DNA from: Flavobacteriaceae bacterium | GTDB lineage: Bacteria; Bacteroidota; Bacteroidia; Flavobacteriales; Weeksellaceae | Reading direction: 5' to 3' | Length of the DNA stretch: 64,000 bases | Assembly (NCBI GenBank): GCA_012522185.1 | Contig: JAAYKY010000022.1 | Location: 54,858-118,857 of the forward strand | Shown: positions 25,404 to 36,986 of the stretch, piece by piece | How positions within the stretch are numbered: the stretch's first letter is position 1 | Layout of the letters: every line of letters starts with the position of its first letter | Notes under the pieces: model-generated | Databases searched by the model: none | The model's input: only the letters and a program-made list of their open reading frames with translations | Told to the model about the DNA's origin: nothing | Program-made: the position numbers and the translations under genes

Positions 25404-26354
25404 TTAACTTTTATAAATTCTAGTGATTTGTTCGGCAAGCTCCATCCCGATTCTTTCTTGAGCCTCCTCTGTACTTCCTGCCAAATGCGGCGACATTGAA
25501 ATTTTTTCATTCATCAGCAAACGCACACTTGGTTTGGGTTCATCTTCAAAAACATCCAAACCTGCTCCGGCAATTTTCCCGAAATCCAGCGCTTCCAACA
25601 AGGCTTCTTCATCCACCACACCGCCACGCGCTGTATTGATAATCATCGCTCCGTCTTTCATTTTTTCAATTTCTTCCGCACCGATGATATGTTTTTCCTG
25701 AGCCGGAATATGCAAAGAAATCACATCGGATTGCGCCAAAACATCCTCAAATGATTGGGTTTTGAATTTAAAAACGACTTTTTGTCCGTCGAAAAATTCA
25801 ATTGGAACTTCAATTTCTTTTTGGGTTCTATTGTAAGCAATTACCTTCATTCCTGCGCCAATTGCATTTTTGGCCACCTCACGACCAATTCGTCCGAAAC
25901 CAATTATCCCCATGGTTTTCCCTCTCAATTCATTGGCTTTGCCATAAGCTTTTTTCAGTTCTTTGAATTTGGTTTCACCTTCGAGCGGCATGGTTCGGTT
26001 GGCATCGTGAAGATTTCTAAAGAGCGAATAAACGTGCGCCATCACCATTTCGGCTACGGAAGCCGATGAAGCTTCGGGTGTATTGATGACTTGAATTCCT
26101 TTGGATTGAGCATATTCCACATCAATATTATCCATACCCACTCCGCCTCTTCCTATGATTTTCAGATTTGTGGCATCGATTAAATCCTGACGAACTTTGG
26201 TCGCACTTCGTACCAAAAGAACTTCAATTTCGTTTTGGTTGATGAAATTGGCAAGTTGATCTTGGGCAACAAAAGTGATAATTACTTCAAAACCTTCTCT
26301 TTCCAACATCAGTTTTCCACCCAATGAAATCCCGTCGTTTGCTAATACTTTCAT
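25404..26354 (-). CDS. serA: D-3-phosphoglycerate dehydrogenase (short form)
   Basis: 316 residues. First committed step of serine synthesis: 3-phosphoglycerate to 3-phosphohydroxypyruvate with NAD. NAD motif GIIGFGRIGREVAKN, catalytic Arg in NTARGGVVDEEALL, Glu in DVFEDEP and His in SPHLAGSTEEA. It lacks the C-terminal ACT domain of E. coli SerA, so is probably not feedback-inhibited by serine in the same way. Between serC and DUF1015 on one strand. Confidence 0.93.
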   Translation of the reverse strand: MKVLANDGISLGGKLMLEREGFEVIITFVAQDQLANFINQNEIEVLLVRSATKVRQDLIDATNLKIIGRGGVGMDNIDVEYAQSKGIQVINTPEASSASVAEMVMAHVYSLFRNLHDANRTMPLEGETKFKELKKAYGKANELRGKTMGIIGFGRIGREVAKNAIGAGMKVIAYNRTQKEIEVPIEFFDGQKVVFKFKTQSFEDVLAQSDVISLHIPAQEKHIIGAEEIEKMKDGAMIINTARGGVVDEEALLEALDFGKIAGAGLDVFEDEPKPSVRLLMNEKISMSPHLAGSTEEAQERIGMELAEQITRIYKS

Positions 26355-26375
26355 AATTATTTTTTAATTTAAACG

Positions 26376-26454
26376 CTCCCCAACCTCCTTATACTTTGAC
26401 TCCGTTTAAAAGCCGGAAAGAGAAACTTCCATCCTTTGGAGGGGTCGGAGGAGG
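26376..26454. repeat. Imperfect G/C-rich inverted repeat between serC and serA
   Basis: CTCCCCAACCTCC (26376-26388) and GGAGGGGTCGGAGGAGG (26438-26454) can pair imperfectly over a 49-nt spacer. The G/C content of the arms is far above the surrounding sequence. The arms look like a dispersed intergenic repeat; as RNA the hairpin would sit between serC and serA and could stop or tune transcription. Confidence 0.5.
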
Positions 26455-26457
26455 CTA

Positions 26458-27531
26458 CTATCCGAATTTCCTTTCAAATTCTTTCATCACATCCACCAAA
26501 ACCTGAACACTTTCCAAGGGCAAAGCATTGTACATACTCGCACGGTATCCGCCCACATCCCGATGTCCGTTCAGACTGGAAATTCCGGCTTCCTTCCAGA
26601 TTTTATCAAATTCCGGTTTTAGATTTTCGTCTTTCAGCACAAAGGTTGCGTTCATTTCGGAGCGATCTTCTTTTTCAGCTGTTCCGATGAACATTCCGTT
26701 GCGATCGATTTCGCTGTACATTAATTCCGCTTTTTGCTGATTGATTTTACTAATCGCCGGCACTCCTCCCAGGTTTTTAAGCCATTGAAGATTCAGCATC
26801 ACACCATAAATCGATAAAACCGGCCAGGTATTGAAGGCACTTCCTTTTGAGATATGCGTCTGATAATTAAGATAACTTGGAATATCGCGTCCTGTTTTTC
26901 CCAGAACTTCTTTGTTGATAATGGTTACGGCACTTCCTGCGGGTCCCATATTTTTTTGTGCTCCCGCATAAATGACATCGAATTTGGAAACATCAATCGA
27001 CTTGCTGAGAATATCGGACGACATATCACAAACCATCGGTACATTTACTTCAGGAAAAGATTTCATCTGGGTTCCGAAAATCGTGTTGTTGGAGGTACAG
27101 TGAAAATAATCCACATCATCCGGAACTACAAAATCTTTGGGAATGTAATTGAAATTTTTATCGGATGAGGAAGCCACGACTTCCACGTGTCCTAATCTTT
27201 TGGCTTCTTTGATGGCTTTTTGTGCCCAGACACCTGTTTCGGTAAAAGCTGCTTTTCCACCGTCGAGTTTCATCAGATTAAAAGGAAGCATCACGAATTG
27301 AAGTGAAGCACCGCCTTGTGTGAAAATAATTTCGTGGGTGTCGGGAACATTTAACAGTTCTCTGACCAGCGAAATCGCCGTATCAATTACTTCTTGTGCA
27401 TCTGCCCTTCGGTGTGAAATCTCCACGATGGAAGAACCCGAATTGTTGAAATTCAAAACGGCATGCGCCATTTTATCAAAAACTTCTTGAGGAAGAATGC
27501 AGGGACCTGCACTGAAATTGTGGATTTTCAT
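26458..27531 (-). CDS. serC: Phosphoserine aminotransferase
   Basis: 357 residues. Converts 3-phosphohydroxypyruvate and glutamate to phosphoserine, PLP-dependent. N-terminal HNFSAGPCILPQEV and the PLP Lys in VIYAGAQKNMGPAG are diagnostic; NGHRDVGGYRASMYNA closes the C-terminus. Length matches the family (about 360). First gene of the serC-serA-DUF1015-PLPBP series. Confidence 0.97.
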   Translation of the reverse strand: MKIHNFSAGPCILPQEVFDKMAHAVLNFNNSGSSIVEISHRRADAQEVIDTAISLVRELLNVPDTHEIIFTQGGASLQFVMLPFNLMKLDGGKAAFTETGVWAQKAIKEAKRLGHVEVVASSSDKNFNYIPKDFVVPDDVDYFHCTSNNTIFGTQMKSFPEVNVPMVCDMSSDILSKSIDVSKFDVIYAGAQKNMGPAGSAVTIINKEVLGKTGRDIPSYLNYQTHISKGSAFNTWPVLSIYGVMLNLQWLKNLGGVPAISKINQQKAELMYSEIDRNGMFIGTAEKEDRSEMNATFVLKDENLKPEFDKIWKEAGISSLNGHRDVGGYRASMYNALPLESVQVLVDVMKEFERKFG

Positions 27532-27615
27532 AGTTATTTATGCATTTTGCGAAATCCGAAGTTCGAAATCCGCTTTATTAATTCATTTGGTTTGCGTTTT
27601 CTACTTCCGGGTTAA

Positions 27616-27966
27616 TTATTCGCCGTGCATAAACGCCTTTTTCTTCAACAGGCGTTCTTCGCTTTCCACGTGGTCATCATCGGGCACACAACAATCGACA
27701 GGACAAACTGCCGCACATTGTGGTTCTTCGTGGAAACCTTTACATTCGGTACATTTATCGGGGACTATAAAATAAACTTCATCGCTCACGGGTTCCTGCG
27801 CTTCATCGGCGTCAAAAGCCTGACCGTCGATATTTACAATCGAACCGCTTAACTCAGTTCCGTCCGCATAACGCCAGTCCACAGCCGCTTCATAAATTGC
27901 ATTATTTGGGCATTCAGGCTCACACGCGCCGCAATTAATACATTCATCAGTGATTATGATTGCCAT
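27616..27966 (-). CDS. 4Fe-4S dicluster ferredoxin
   Basis: 116 residues. Two cluster motifs: [12 protein letters not shown] (residues 10-21) and a second with a six-residue insertion, [22 protein letters not shown]. This is the Bacteroidota 2[4Fe-4S] form with a long acidic insert between the clusters. It is divergent from a LuxC-like acyl-CoA reductase and next to serC, a conserved neighbourhood as far as I recall. Possibly supplies electrons to that reductase. Confidence 0.92.
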   Translation of the reverse strand: MAIIITDECINCGACEPECPNNAIYEAAVDWRYADGTELSGSIVNIDGQAFDADEAQEPVSDEVYFIVPDKCTECKGFHEEPQCAAVCPVDCCVPDDDHVESEERLLKKKAFMHGE

Positions 27967-28042
27967 TTTTATTGGTTTTAAATTGAATATTCTAAATTAA
28001 AAGGAGTTAGACAGAAAATGGACTTCTAACTTCAAATTTCCT

Positions 28043-28050
28043 TACATTTG
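28043..28050 (+). promoter_or_regulatory. -7 element of the acyl-CoA reductase promoter
   Basis: TACATTTG, 32 nt before the start codon, in the divergent region shared with the ferredoxin gene. Confidence 0.5.
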
Positions 28051-28082
28051 CACCACAAAATTACCACATTTTTTTATACTTT

Positions 28083-29126
28083 ATGGCAATTCACAACCGT
28101 ATTTCCGCGATATATGATTTAGGTCAGTTTTTTAGTTTTATAACTGAAAATGAAACCGATAAACCCGATAATTTATCAAAATACGAATACCTGAAAGAGG
28201 AATTTATCTCGGTTCTGAATTCGGCTGAAATTCATAATCCTTGGTTTACGAAAGACAATCTGAATTACTGCCTTTCGCAATGGGGAAAAACCTTGACGGA
28301 AAAGAACTTAAAAGATTGGGTCAAAAACTATTCCGAAGCCCAAAATCCTAAAAATGTCGGGATCATTATGGCCGGAAATATTCCGTTGGTGGGTTTTCAC
28401 GACTTGATTTCAGTCTTGGTTTCGGGTCATAAAGCCATGGTGAAAGCTTCTTCCAAAGACGATGTTTTGATGGATTTTGTGATGAATTATTTAAAAAATT
28501 CAAATGAAGATTTAAATCAATCCATTCAAAAAGTGGAACGACTTAAAAATCAGGATGCTGTGATTGCAACCGGAAGTAATAATACGGCGCGATATTTCGA
28601 ATATTATTTCAAGGAAATTCCGCACATCATTCGAAAAAACCGAACTTCTGTTGCTGTTTTAACCGGAAATGAGTCAAATGAAGATTTAAAAAAATTAAGC
28701 GAAGATATTTTCCGATATTTTGGTTTGGGTTGTCGAAATGTTACCAAACTTTATCTGCCCAAAGGTTTCAATACCGATTTGATTTTTGAAACATTTTATG
28801 ACTGGAGCCCGATTATCAATCACACCAAATATTCCAATAATTACGACTATAACCGCGCGATTTATCTGATGGAACAACAAGCTTTTCTGGATAATAATTT
28901 TGTAATTCTGAAAGAAGCCAAAGATTTTCACAGTCCAATCGGGGTGATACATTATGAATTTTATGAGGATTTGGACGAAGTAAAAAAAGAATTGAAAGAA
29001 AACGAAGAAAAACTTCAATGTGTGGTGGGAAATGATTTCGAAGTAAAATTTGGGGCAACTCAAAAACCATCTTTGACAGATTATGCAGATCGTGTGGATA
29101 CGATGGAGTTTTTAATGTCTATTTAA
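28083..29126 (+). CDS. LuxC-family acyl-CoA reductase-like protein
   Basis: 347 residues with an aldehyde-dehydrogenase-like fold: the nucleotide-binding [17 protein letters not shown], the segment [14 protein letters not shown], and [14 protein letters not shown], whose Cys is in the nucleophile position. LuxC reduces acyl groups to aldehydes in luminous bacteria, but no lux genes are here. This gene is widespread in non-luminous Bacteroidota and its substrate is unknown. Position opposite a ferredoxin hints at a redox pair. An N-terminal extension covers residues 1-90. Confidence 0.82.
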   Translation: MAIHNRISAIYDLGQFFSFITENETDKPDNLSKYEYLKEEFISVLNSAEIHNPWFTKDNLNYCLSQWGKTLTEKNLKDWVKNYSEAQNPKNVGIIMAGNIPLVGFHDLISVLVSGHKAMVKASSKDDVLMDFVMNYLKNSNEDLNQSIQKVERLKNQDAVIATGSNNTARYFEYYFKEIPHIIRKNRTSVAVLTGNESNEDLKKLSEDIFRYFGLGCRNVTKLYLPKGFNTDLIFETFYDWSPIINHTKYSNNYDYNRAIYLMEQQAFLDNNFVILKEAKDFHSPIGVIHYEFYEDLDEVKKELKENEEKLQCVVGNDFEVKFGATQKPSLTDYADRVDTMEFLMSI

Positions 29127-29167
29127 TTTTTAATTCAAAATTCAAAATAAATCCCTTTTTGCTTTCC

Positions 29168-29175
29168 TATATTTG
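29168..29175 (+). promoter_or_regulatory. -7 element of the pyrH promoter
   Basis: TATATTTG, 28 nt before the pyrH ATG at 29204. Confidence 0.5.
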
Positions 29176-29203
29176 CAGGGCAAAATTTTCCAAAATCAGA
29201 ATT

Positions 29204-29908
29204 ATGAAATACAAAAGAATACTCCTGAAACTAAGCGGCGAAGCCCTGATGGGAAACCGTCAATACGGAATTGACCCTGAAAGGCTGAACGAATATGCCC
29301 AGGAAATCAAATCCGTGGTGGAATTGGGAGTAGAAGTTGCGATTGTAATCGGCGGAGGAAATATTTTCCGTGGCGTTGCCGGAGCTGCACAGGGAATGGA
29401 TCGTGTGCAGGGAGACTATATGGGAATGCTGGCAACCGTCATCAATTCCATGGCATTGCAATCAGCACTGGAGGAAGCCGGCGTTTATACCCGACTTCAA
29501 ACCGCCATACGAATGGAACAAATCGCTGAACCCTTCATCAAAAGACGTGCAACCCGACATTTGGAAAAAGGACGTGTGGTAATATTTGGCGCAGGAACGG
29601 GAAATCCTTATTTTACGACCGATACTGCGGCAACTTTGCGTGCGATTGAAATCGGTGCAGACGTAATTCTGAAAGGAACTCGCGTGGACGGAATTTATAC
29701 AGCCGATCCTGAAAAAGATACTTCGGCCACCAAATTCGATACTTTGACTTTTGCAGAAGTTTATCAAAAAGGGCTCAATGTGATGGATATGACGGCTTTT
29801 ACACTTAGCCAAGAAAATAATTTACCGATTATCGTATTTGACATGAATACCAAAGGTAATCTGACTAAATTGGTGAAAGGGGAAAACATCGGAACTTTAG
29901 TCAAGTAA
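29204..29908 (+). CDS. pyrH: UMP kinase
   Basis: 234 residues from the ATG at 29204; a longer frame from 29159 would run through the -7 element, so it is rejected. Phosphorylates UMP to [41 protein letters not shown] and [11 protein letters not shown] are PyrH signatures. Followed by frr after 77 bp, a classic order, though frr has its own promoter. Confidence 0.97.
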   Translation: MKYKRILLKLSGEALMGNRQYGIDPERLNEYAQEIKSVVELGVEVAIVIGGGNIFRGVAGAAQGMDRVQGDYMGMLATVINSMALQSALEEAGVYTRLQTAIRMEQIAEPFIKRRATRHLEKGRVVIFGAGTGNPYFTTDTAATLRAIEIGADVILKGTRVDGIYTADPEKDTSATKFDTLTFAEVYQKGLNVMDMTAFTLSQENNLPIIVFDMNTKGNLTKLVKGENIGTLVK

Positions 29909-29910
29909 AT

Positions 29911-29942
29911 TTTGAATCTTGTGGTTTGAATTAATATATTCG
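29911..29942 (+). promoter_or_regulatory. Promoter of frr
   Basis: TTTG (29911-29914), exactly 20 nt, TATATTCG (29935-29942; one mismatch to TAnnTTTG). ATG of frr is 43 nt downstream. Confidence 0.65.
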
Positions 29943-29985
29943 CACTGCAAACAGTGAATTTCGGAATTCTAAAAAATAAATTAAA

Positions 29986-30540
29986 ATGGAAGAATTAGAT
30001 TTTATAGTAGAAGAAGCAAAAGATCAGATGCAAAAAGCATTGGAACATTTGGAAAAAGAACTGACCAAACTTCGTGCGGGAAAAGCAAGTCCTGCGATGC
30101 TTTCTACCGTGAGATTTGATTATTATGGAAATTCTACTCCATTGAGTCAGGCAGCCAACGTGGGTACACCAGATGCACGCACGCTTACCGTTCAACCATG
30201 GGAAAAAAATCTAATTCCTGAAATGGAAAAAGCAATCATCAATGCAAACCTTGGCTTTGCTCCTTCCAATAACGGAGATATGATTATCATCAATATCCCA
30301 CCGGTTACAGAAGAACGAAGAAAAGAATTAGCAAAATTGGCAAAAGCAGAAGCCGAAAATGCAAAAGTCAGCATCCGTAATGCAAGAAAAGATGCCAATA
30401 ACGATGTCAAAAAGGAAGAAAATGCTTCGGAAGACCTTATAAAACAATACGAAGACAAAATCCAGACGTTAACGGATCAATTTGTAAAATCAGCCGATGA
30501 GATTTTGGCTGTCAAAGAAAAAGAAATCATGACTGTCTAA
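29986..30540 (+). CDS. frr: Ribosome recycling factor
   Basis: 184 residues. Splits the post-termination ribosome together with EF-G. Long helical arms (KDQMQKALEHLEKELTKLRAGKASPAML), RFDYYGNSTPLSQAANV, IPPVTEERRKELAKLAK and DANNDVKK are family marks. Own promoter, own terminator. Confidence 0.97.
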   Translation: MEELDFIVEEAKDQMQKALEHLEKELTKLRAGKASPAMLSTVRFDYYGNSTPLSQAANVGTPDARTLTVQPWEKNLIPEMEKAIINANLGFAPSNNGDMIIINIPPVTEERRKELAKLAKAEAENAKVSIRNARKDANNDVKKEENASEDLIKQYEDKIQTLTDQFVKSADEILAVKEKEIMTV

Positions 30541-30566
30541 AAAAATCACTTAAAATATTGATAAAG

Positions 30567-30595
30567 CGCTTTCAAAAAACTGGAAGCGTTTTTTT
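30567..30595 (+). terminator. Terminator after frr
   Basis: Stem CGCTTTC/GGAAGCG (30567-30573 and 30582-30588) followed by seven T. The next 160 bp up to 30754 hold no gene I can support. Confidence 0.8.
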
Positions 30596-30754
30596 ATTAA
30601 TTTAAATTATTTCCAAGATTCTTAAGAAAAATTCAATTCAATAGGCAAATTGGTATAGAATATGCATTGATAGATTAGAAAAGCAAATCATCCGGTTTGT
30701 TTTGAAAGTTTAACGCTGATTTCTCAGCAATCCTTTAAATAAATAAAAACATAT

Positions 30755-31201
30755 ATGAAATCAATTTACCAAACGTTTATTTTATCGGTTCTGACGCTTT
30801 TCATTTCGACGGGACTGAATGCACAAAAAGCAAGTTTAGATAAACAAGATTTACCAAAATCGGCTCAGAGTTTTTTAAACAAAAATTTTTCTAACGAAAG
30901 ATTGGTTTTCGCTGAACGAGACTACGACGATGGCAAACTTGACTACGAAGTGAAACTAAGCAACGGAGTGAAAATTGAATTTGACGAGAAAGGAAATTGG
31001 AAAGAAGTAGATGCAAGAGATGATCAGGCGCTACCAGAAAAATTCATTCCAAACAATATAGTTCGTCACGTGAAACAAAATTTCGCTCCTCACAAAATAT
31101 CCAAAATCGAAAAAAGCCGAACCAAATACGAAGTGGAATTGACCAATGGTTTGGATCTCGAGTTTAATTTATCAGGAAAATTCCTTCGAATTGACGATTA
31201 A
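30755..31201 (+). CDS. Exported PepSY-like (DUF2874) two-repeat protein
   Basis: 148 residues with a signal peptide (cleaved near LNA-Q). Two similar modules: LPKSAQSFLNKNFSNERLVFAERD...YEVKLSNGVKIEFDEKGNWKEVD and LPEKFIPNNIVRHVKQNFAPHKISKIE...YEVELTNGLDLEFNLSGKFLRID. This is the PepSY-like fold of the beta-lactamase-inhibitor type common in Bacteroidota periplasm. Function unknown. Monocistronic, with a strong terminator. Confidence 0.88.
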   Translation: MKSIYQTFILSVLTLFISTGLNAQKASLDKQDLPKSAQSFLNKNFSNERLVFAERDYDDGKLDYEVKLSNGVKIEFDEKGNWKEVDARDDQALPEKFIPNNIVRHVKQNFAPHKISKIEKSRTKYEVELTNGLDLEFNLSGKFLRIDD

Positions 31202-31225
31202 AAATCATCTCAATTCTATTCAACC

Positions 31226-31261
31226 AAAAAAGGTTTCGCAAAACTCCGCGAAACCTTTTTT
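31226..31261. terminator. Bidirectional terminator between the PepSY-like gene and cspA-like gene
   Basis: Perfect 14-bp arms AAAAAAGGTTTCGC and GCGAAACCTTTTTT with an 8-nt loop; A-run on one side and T-run on the other serve both strands. Confidence 0.9.
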
Positions 31262-31293
31262 TGTCATTCGTAAATCTTATATAAACCTAGTTC

Positions 31294-31485
31294 TTAAGCT
31301 CTTCTAACATTTACCGCATTCGTTCCTTTTCTTCCTTCTTCCAAGTCAAAAGACACCTCATCGTTGTCTTTAACTTTATCAACCAATCCGGTTACGTGAA
31401 CGAAATACTCTTTTCCTGACTCGTCATCTTTAATGAATCCGTAACCTTTGGTTTCATTGAAGAATTTGACAGTACCTTTATTCAT
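31294..31485 (-). CDS. Cold-shock protein (CspA family)
   Basis: 63 residues. One OB-fold with RNP1 KGYGFIKDD and RNP2 YFVHVTGL; opens NKGTVKFFNETKG and ends RKGTNAVNVRRA. An RNA/ssDNA chaperone that melts mRNA structure at low temperature or in fast growth. Slightly shorter than E. coli CspA (70). No long 5' leader of the E. coli type is obvious because the divergent GH109 gene starts 104 bp away. Confidence 0.95.
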   Translation of the reverse strand: MNKGTVKFFNETKGYGFIKDDESGKEYFVHVTGLVDKVKDNDEVSFDLEEGRKGTNAVNVRRA

Positions 31486-31571
31486 AAAATTATAATTTGG
31501 CGAAAGATATAACTATAAATTCAGCTTTGCCTCATAAATTTATTTTATTTTCTTCCTTTGATTATATTTGA

Positions 31572-33859
<2,288 letters not shown>

Positions 33860-33867
<8 letters not shown>

Positions 33868-34891
33868 ATCAAAGCCTGAAAATATAGCATCTATTTTTTC
33901 AAATTTTGAAAAGATTTCTTCGGATTTCAGTTATCAAAAACTCAATTCGGGGCATATCAATCAAAGTTTTTGGGTTCAAAACAATCAGAGAAAATTCATT
34001 TTACAGAAAATCAATGCGTCGGTTTTTAAAAATCTTGAAATTATTACAGAAAACATACGATGTGTTTCTTCCCATTTAAAATCAAGGAATTATCCGCATT
34101 TTATTTTGGAGTCTTTGCCTTTTTCCGACGGGAGTTTTTTGTGGGATGAAACCTGGCGTTTGCTGAACTATGCCGAAAAAACAATGACTTTTGAAAAAGT
34201 AAAATCACCGGAACAAGCTTATGAAGCGGCCAAATTTCTGGGAGAATTTCACGGGTACCTGAGGGATTTGGATACAAATAAATTGAAGGATTCCATCCCG
34301 GAATTTCTTGATTTTAATTCAAGATTTCAAAATTTTAAATCAAGCCTGAAATCAGCTTCTGAAGGGCGATTAAAGATTTCTGAAAATGAAATTGAATTTC
34401 TTTTGAGCCATGAAGATATTTTGGAAAACTGGAATGAAATCTCCTCTAAATTACCCGAAAGAATTATCCATGCCGACCCCAAAATCAGTAATTTTTTATT
34501 CGAAGTAAATTCATCGGAAAAAATCAAAGCTTTGATTGATTGGGACACACTGATGAAGGGAACAATTTTGTATGATTTTGGCGATATGGTTCGCTCCTAC
34601 ACCAATTTTCGTGAAGAAGACGATCCCGGTTTTGGGGAGAATTTCAGTTTGGGAAATTACAAAGCTCTGAAAAAAGGATTTCTTTATCACCTTGAAAATC
34701 AACTCCATCCTATCGAAAAAGAAAATATGGATCTTGCCGGGAAATTGGTGGTTTACATTCAAGCAATTCGCTTTTTGACTGATTATCTGAACGGCGATAT
34801 TTATTATCAAATTCATCATCCCGAACAGAATTTAAACCGCGCCAAAAATCAAATTCATCTCTTAAAAGAAATGCTTGAGAAATTAAATTAG
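33860..34891 (+). CDS. Phosphotransferase of the APH/NahK type, probable anomeric N-acetylhexosamine kinase
   Basis: 343 residues; ATG at 33860 lies within the end of the nucleotidyltransferase gene (same 8-bp ATGAATAA overlap). Catalytic loop IIHADPKISNFLF and the metal segment IDWDTLMKGTILYDFGDMVRS follow the pattern of N-acetylhexosamine 1-kinase (NahK), where the corresponding region reads as an Asp-Thr-x-Met-x-Gly...DFGD-x-x-R motif. NahK phosphorylates GlcNAc/GalNAc at C1. Aminoglycoside inactivation or MurNAc/GlcNAc (AmgK) kinase activity are alternatives but fit the neighbours less. A terminator follows. Confidence 0.8.
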
Positions 34892-34897
34892 AACAAA

Positions 34898-34921
34898 AAA
34901 GCCTGTAAAACACAGGCTTTC
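34898..34921 (+). terminator. Terminator of the GH109 operon
   Basis: 9-bp arms AAAGCCTGT / ACAGGCTTT around AAAAC, followed by CTATTTATT. Also lies at the 3' end of the convergent helicase gene. Confidence 0.7.
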
Positions 34922-34937
34922 TATTTATTATATTCGA

Positions 34938-36725
34938 TTATCTTCTACGTCCGCCGCCGCTTCTTCCGCCGCCGCTACGGCCTTTGTTTCTTCCACCGCC
35001 GAATTCTTGTTTTCCACCGGAACGTGAATATCCGCCTTTTTTGCCTTCAAATCCACCGCGTTTTCCACCAAAAGATTTTCCGCCTCGCTTTTTATCTCGA
35101 TCGCCACCTCTTCTTTCGCCACTGTCTTTGTTTTCAGGATTTGAAATCTGAACATCCACTTCTTCGTTCGCAAAAGAGTCCAAAATCAGTTTCTCATATT
35201 CGCTGTCGGCTTCAAAAAATGAAAAGTTTCTAAGAATTTCAATTTTTCCGATTTCGATGTCACGTTTGCTCGTTACTTCGTTGATCAGACCAATCAGATT
35301 GGGTGCTTTTAATTTTTGTTTTTGACCAATTCCGATGTAAAAACGAGTAAATCCACGTACGTTTCCACGTCTGCTTTCACGTTCTCCTCTACCCGATTCG
35401 TTGACGTTCAAATCTTTGGCGTCTTTGTAATAATCAAGGAAAGTGTTGAATTCCATCGATACAAATCTTCTGAGCAATTCGTCACGGTCCATCCATTCCA
35501 GTTTTTGGGAAATGGTATCCATATACGGTTCGATTTGCGCTTCGTCAACTTCAATTTTCTCTATTTTATCAATCGTCGCAAACAAACGTCTCTCCACGAT
35601 TTCCTGACCGTTCGGAACTTGTTTCCGTTCGATTTTTTTATGGATTAATTTTTCTAAATCTTTAATTCTTCGACCTTCTCTTGAATGCGCAATGATGATT
35701 GAAATCCCCTTGTTTCCGGCACGCCCTGTACGACCGCTGCGGTGCACATAAACTTCCGGATCATCGGGCAAATTATAGTTGATAACGTGCGTCAATTCGG
35801 TTACATCAATTCCACGGGCCGCAACATCAGTTGCAACCAAAAGTTGCAATTGCTTTCTTCTGAACTTCTCCATCACCGTATCACGCTGTGCCTGAGACAA
35901 ATCCCCGTGCAATGCATCGGCATTGTATCCGTCCTGAATCAACGCATCTGCTACATCTTTGGCTTCTCGTCTTGTACGACAAAAAACGATACCATAGACA
36001 TCTGGATTGATATCGGCAATTCTTTTCAAGGCCAAATAACGATCGCTGGCACGTACCATAAAATATTGATGTTCAACGTCATTGGAAGCCTCATTGGTTT
36101 TACCCATTGAAATCTCAACGGGTTTGTGCATATATTCGCTCGCAATTCTGCGAACTTCCTTTGGCATCGTTGCAGAGAAAAGTAAAGTTTGTTTTTCGAT
36201 GGGAGTTGTTTCCAAAATCGCATCGATGTCTTCACGGAAACCCATATTGAGCATTTCGTCTGCTTCGTCAAGCACTACCCAATTTACATGGTTGATTTTC
36301 AATGCTCTTCGATTGATTAAATCCAAAGTTCGACCGGGAGTTCCGACTACGATTTGAGGATTTTTCTTCAGTCCGTTGATTTGTTTTTGTGCATCAGCTC
36401 CCCCATAAACAGCTTGAATCATCACATTGCCTAAATGCTTGGAATAAACTTCCAAATCTTTGGTGATTTGCAAACAAAGTTCACGAGTCGGACAAAGGAT
36501 AATTGCCTGAATCGTTCGGCTTTCCACACTCAATTGTTCTAAAATTGGTAGTCCAAAAGCAGCGGTTTTACCGGTTCCGGTTTGTGCCAATGCGATTAAG
36601 TCTTCTTCGGAACTTAAAATTTGAGGAATTGCCTGTTGTTGAATAGGCGTAGGAGCGACGAACCCAAGTTCGTCAATGGCTTTTTGAATCTCAGGATTCA
36701 AGCCCATTTCTTGAAATGTTGTCAT
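34938..36725 (-). CDS. DEAD-box RNA helicase with DbpA-type RNA-binding domain and RGG-rich tail
   Basis: 595 residues from the ATG at 36725 (an in-frame ATG 30 bases earlier exists). Helicase core: Q-motif near LGFVAPTPIQQQAIP, Walker A AQTGTGKT, DEAD, SAT, HRSGRTGRAG. After it, a DbpA-like domain (FTRFYIGIGQKQKLKAPNLIGLINE) and a tail of about 60 Gly/Arg/Lys residues that binds RNA loosely. The layout matches CsdA/DeaD-like helicases of ribosome assembly and cold adaptation. A TACCTTTG element at 36886-36879 gives an about 145-nt leader, suggesting regulation at the RNA level. Confidence 0.95.
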   Translation of the reverse strand: MTTFQEMGLNPEIQKAIDELGFVAPTPIQQQAIPQILSSEEDLIALAQTGTGKTAAFGLPILEQLSVESRTIQAIILCPTRELCLQITKDLEVYSKHLGNVMIQAVYGGADAQKQINGLKKNPQIVVGTPGRTLDLINRRALKINHVNWVVLDEADEMLNMGFREDIDAILETTPIEKQTLLFSATMPKEVRRIASEYMHKPVEISMGKTNEASNDVEHQYFMVRASDRYLALKRIADINPDVYGIVFCRTRREAKDVADALIQDGYNADALHGDLSQAQRDTVMEKFRRKQLQLLVATDVAARGIDVTELTHVINYNLPDDPEVYVHRSGRTGRAGNKGISIIIAHSREGRRIKDLEKLIHKKIERKQVPNGQEIVERRLFATIDKIEKIEVDEAQIEPYMDTISQKLEWMDRDELLRRFVSMEFNTFLDYYKDAKDLNVNESGRGERESRRGNVRGFTRFYIGIGQKQKLKAPNLIGLINEVTSKRDIEIGKIEILRNFSFFEADSEYEKLILDSFANEEVDVQISNPENKDSGERRGGDRDKKRGGKSFGGKRGGFEGKKGGYSRSGGKQEFGGGRNKGRSGGGRSGGGRRR

Positions 36726-36886
36726 TTTAATTTTTTTAGCCGGTAACTGGTCCATTTATCCTCGCACCGGAGATTTTTGTTAAAAATCGAATGCGAAAGA
36801 TGAAATCAAACGGCCACGCAGCCTATCAAACCCAAAATGAATCTTTTACATTCGTGTCTTCCACCCGGAAAACGGGCGCAAAGGTA
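36726..36886 (-). promoter_or_regulatory. Promoter and long structured leader of the helicase gene
   Basis: Minus-strand TACCTTTG (36886-36879) followed by about 145 nt with hairpin-forming blocks (CCCG-TTTT-CCGGG near the 5' end and CCGG-rich blocks near the start codon). Cold-shock helicase mRNAs in other bacteria often have regulatory leaders; here only structure is visible. Confidence 0.5.
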
Positions 36887-36986
36887 CAGTTTTTATTTTA
36901 ATTATATTTAAATTTAAGAAAACAAGCTTCAGATTTTATTGAATTCTATATTTATACTTCAGAAGTTAGGATTGTGAATATCAAAT

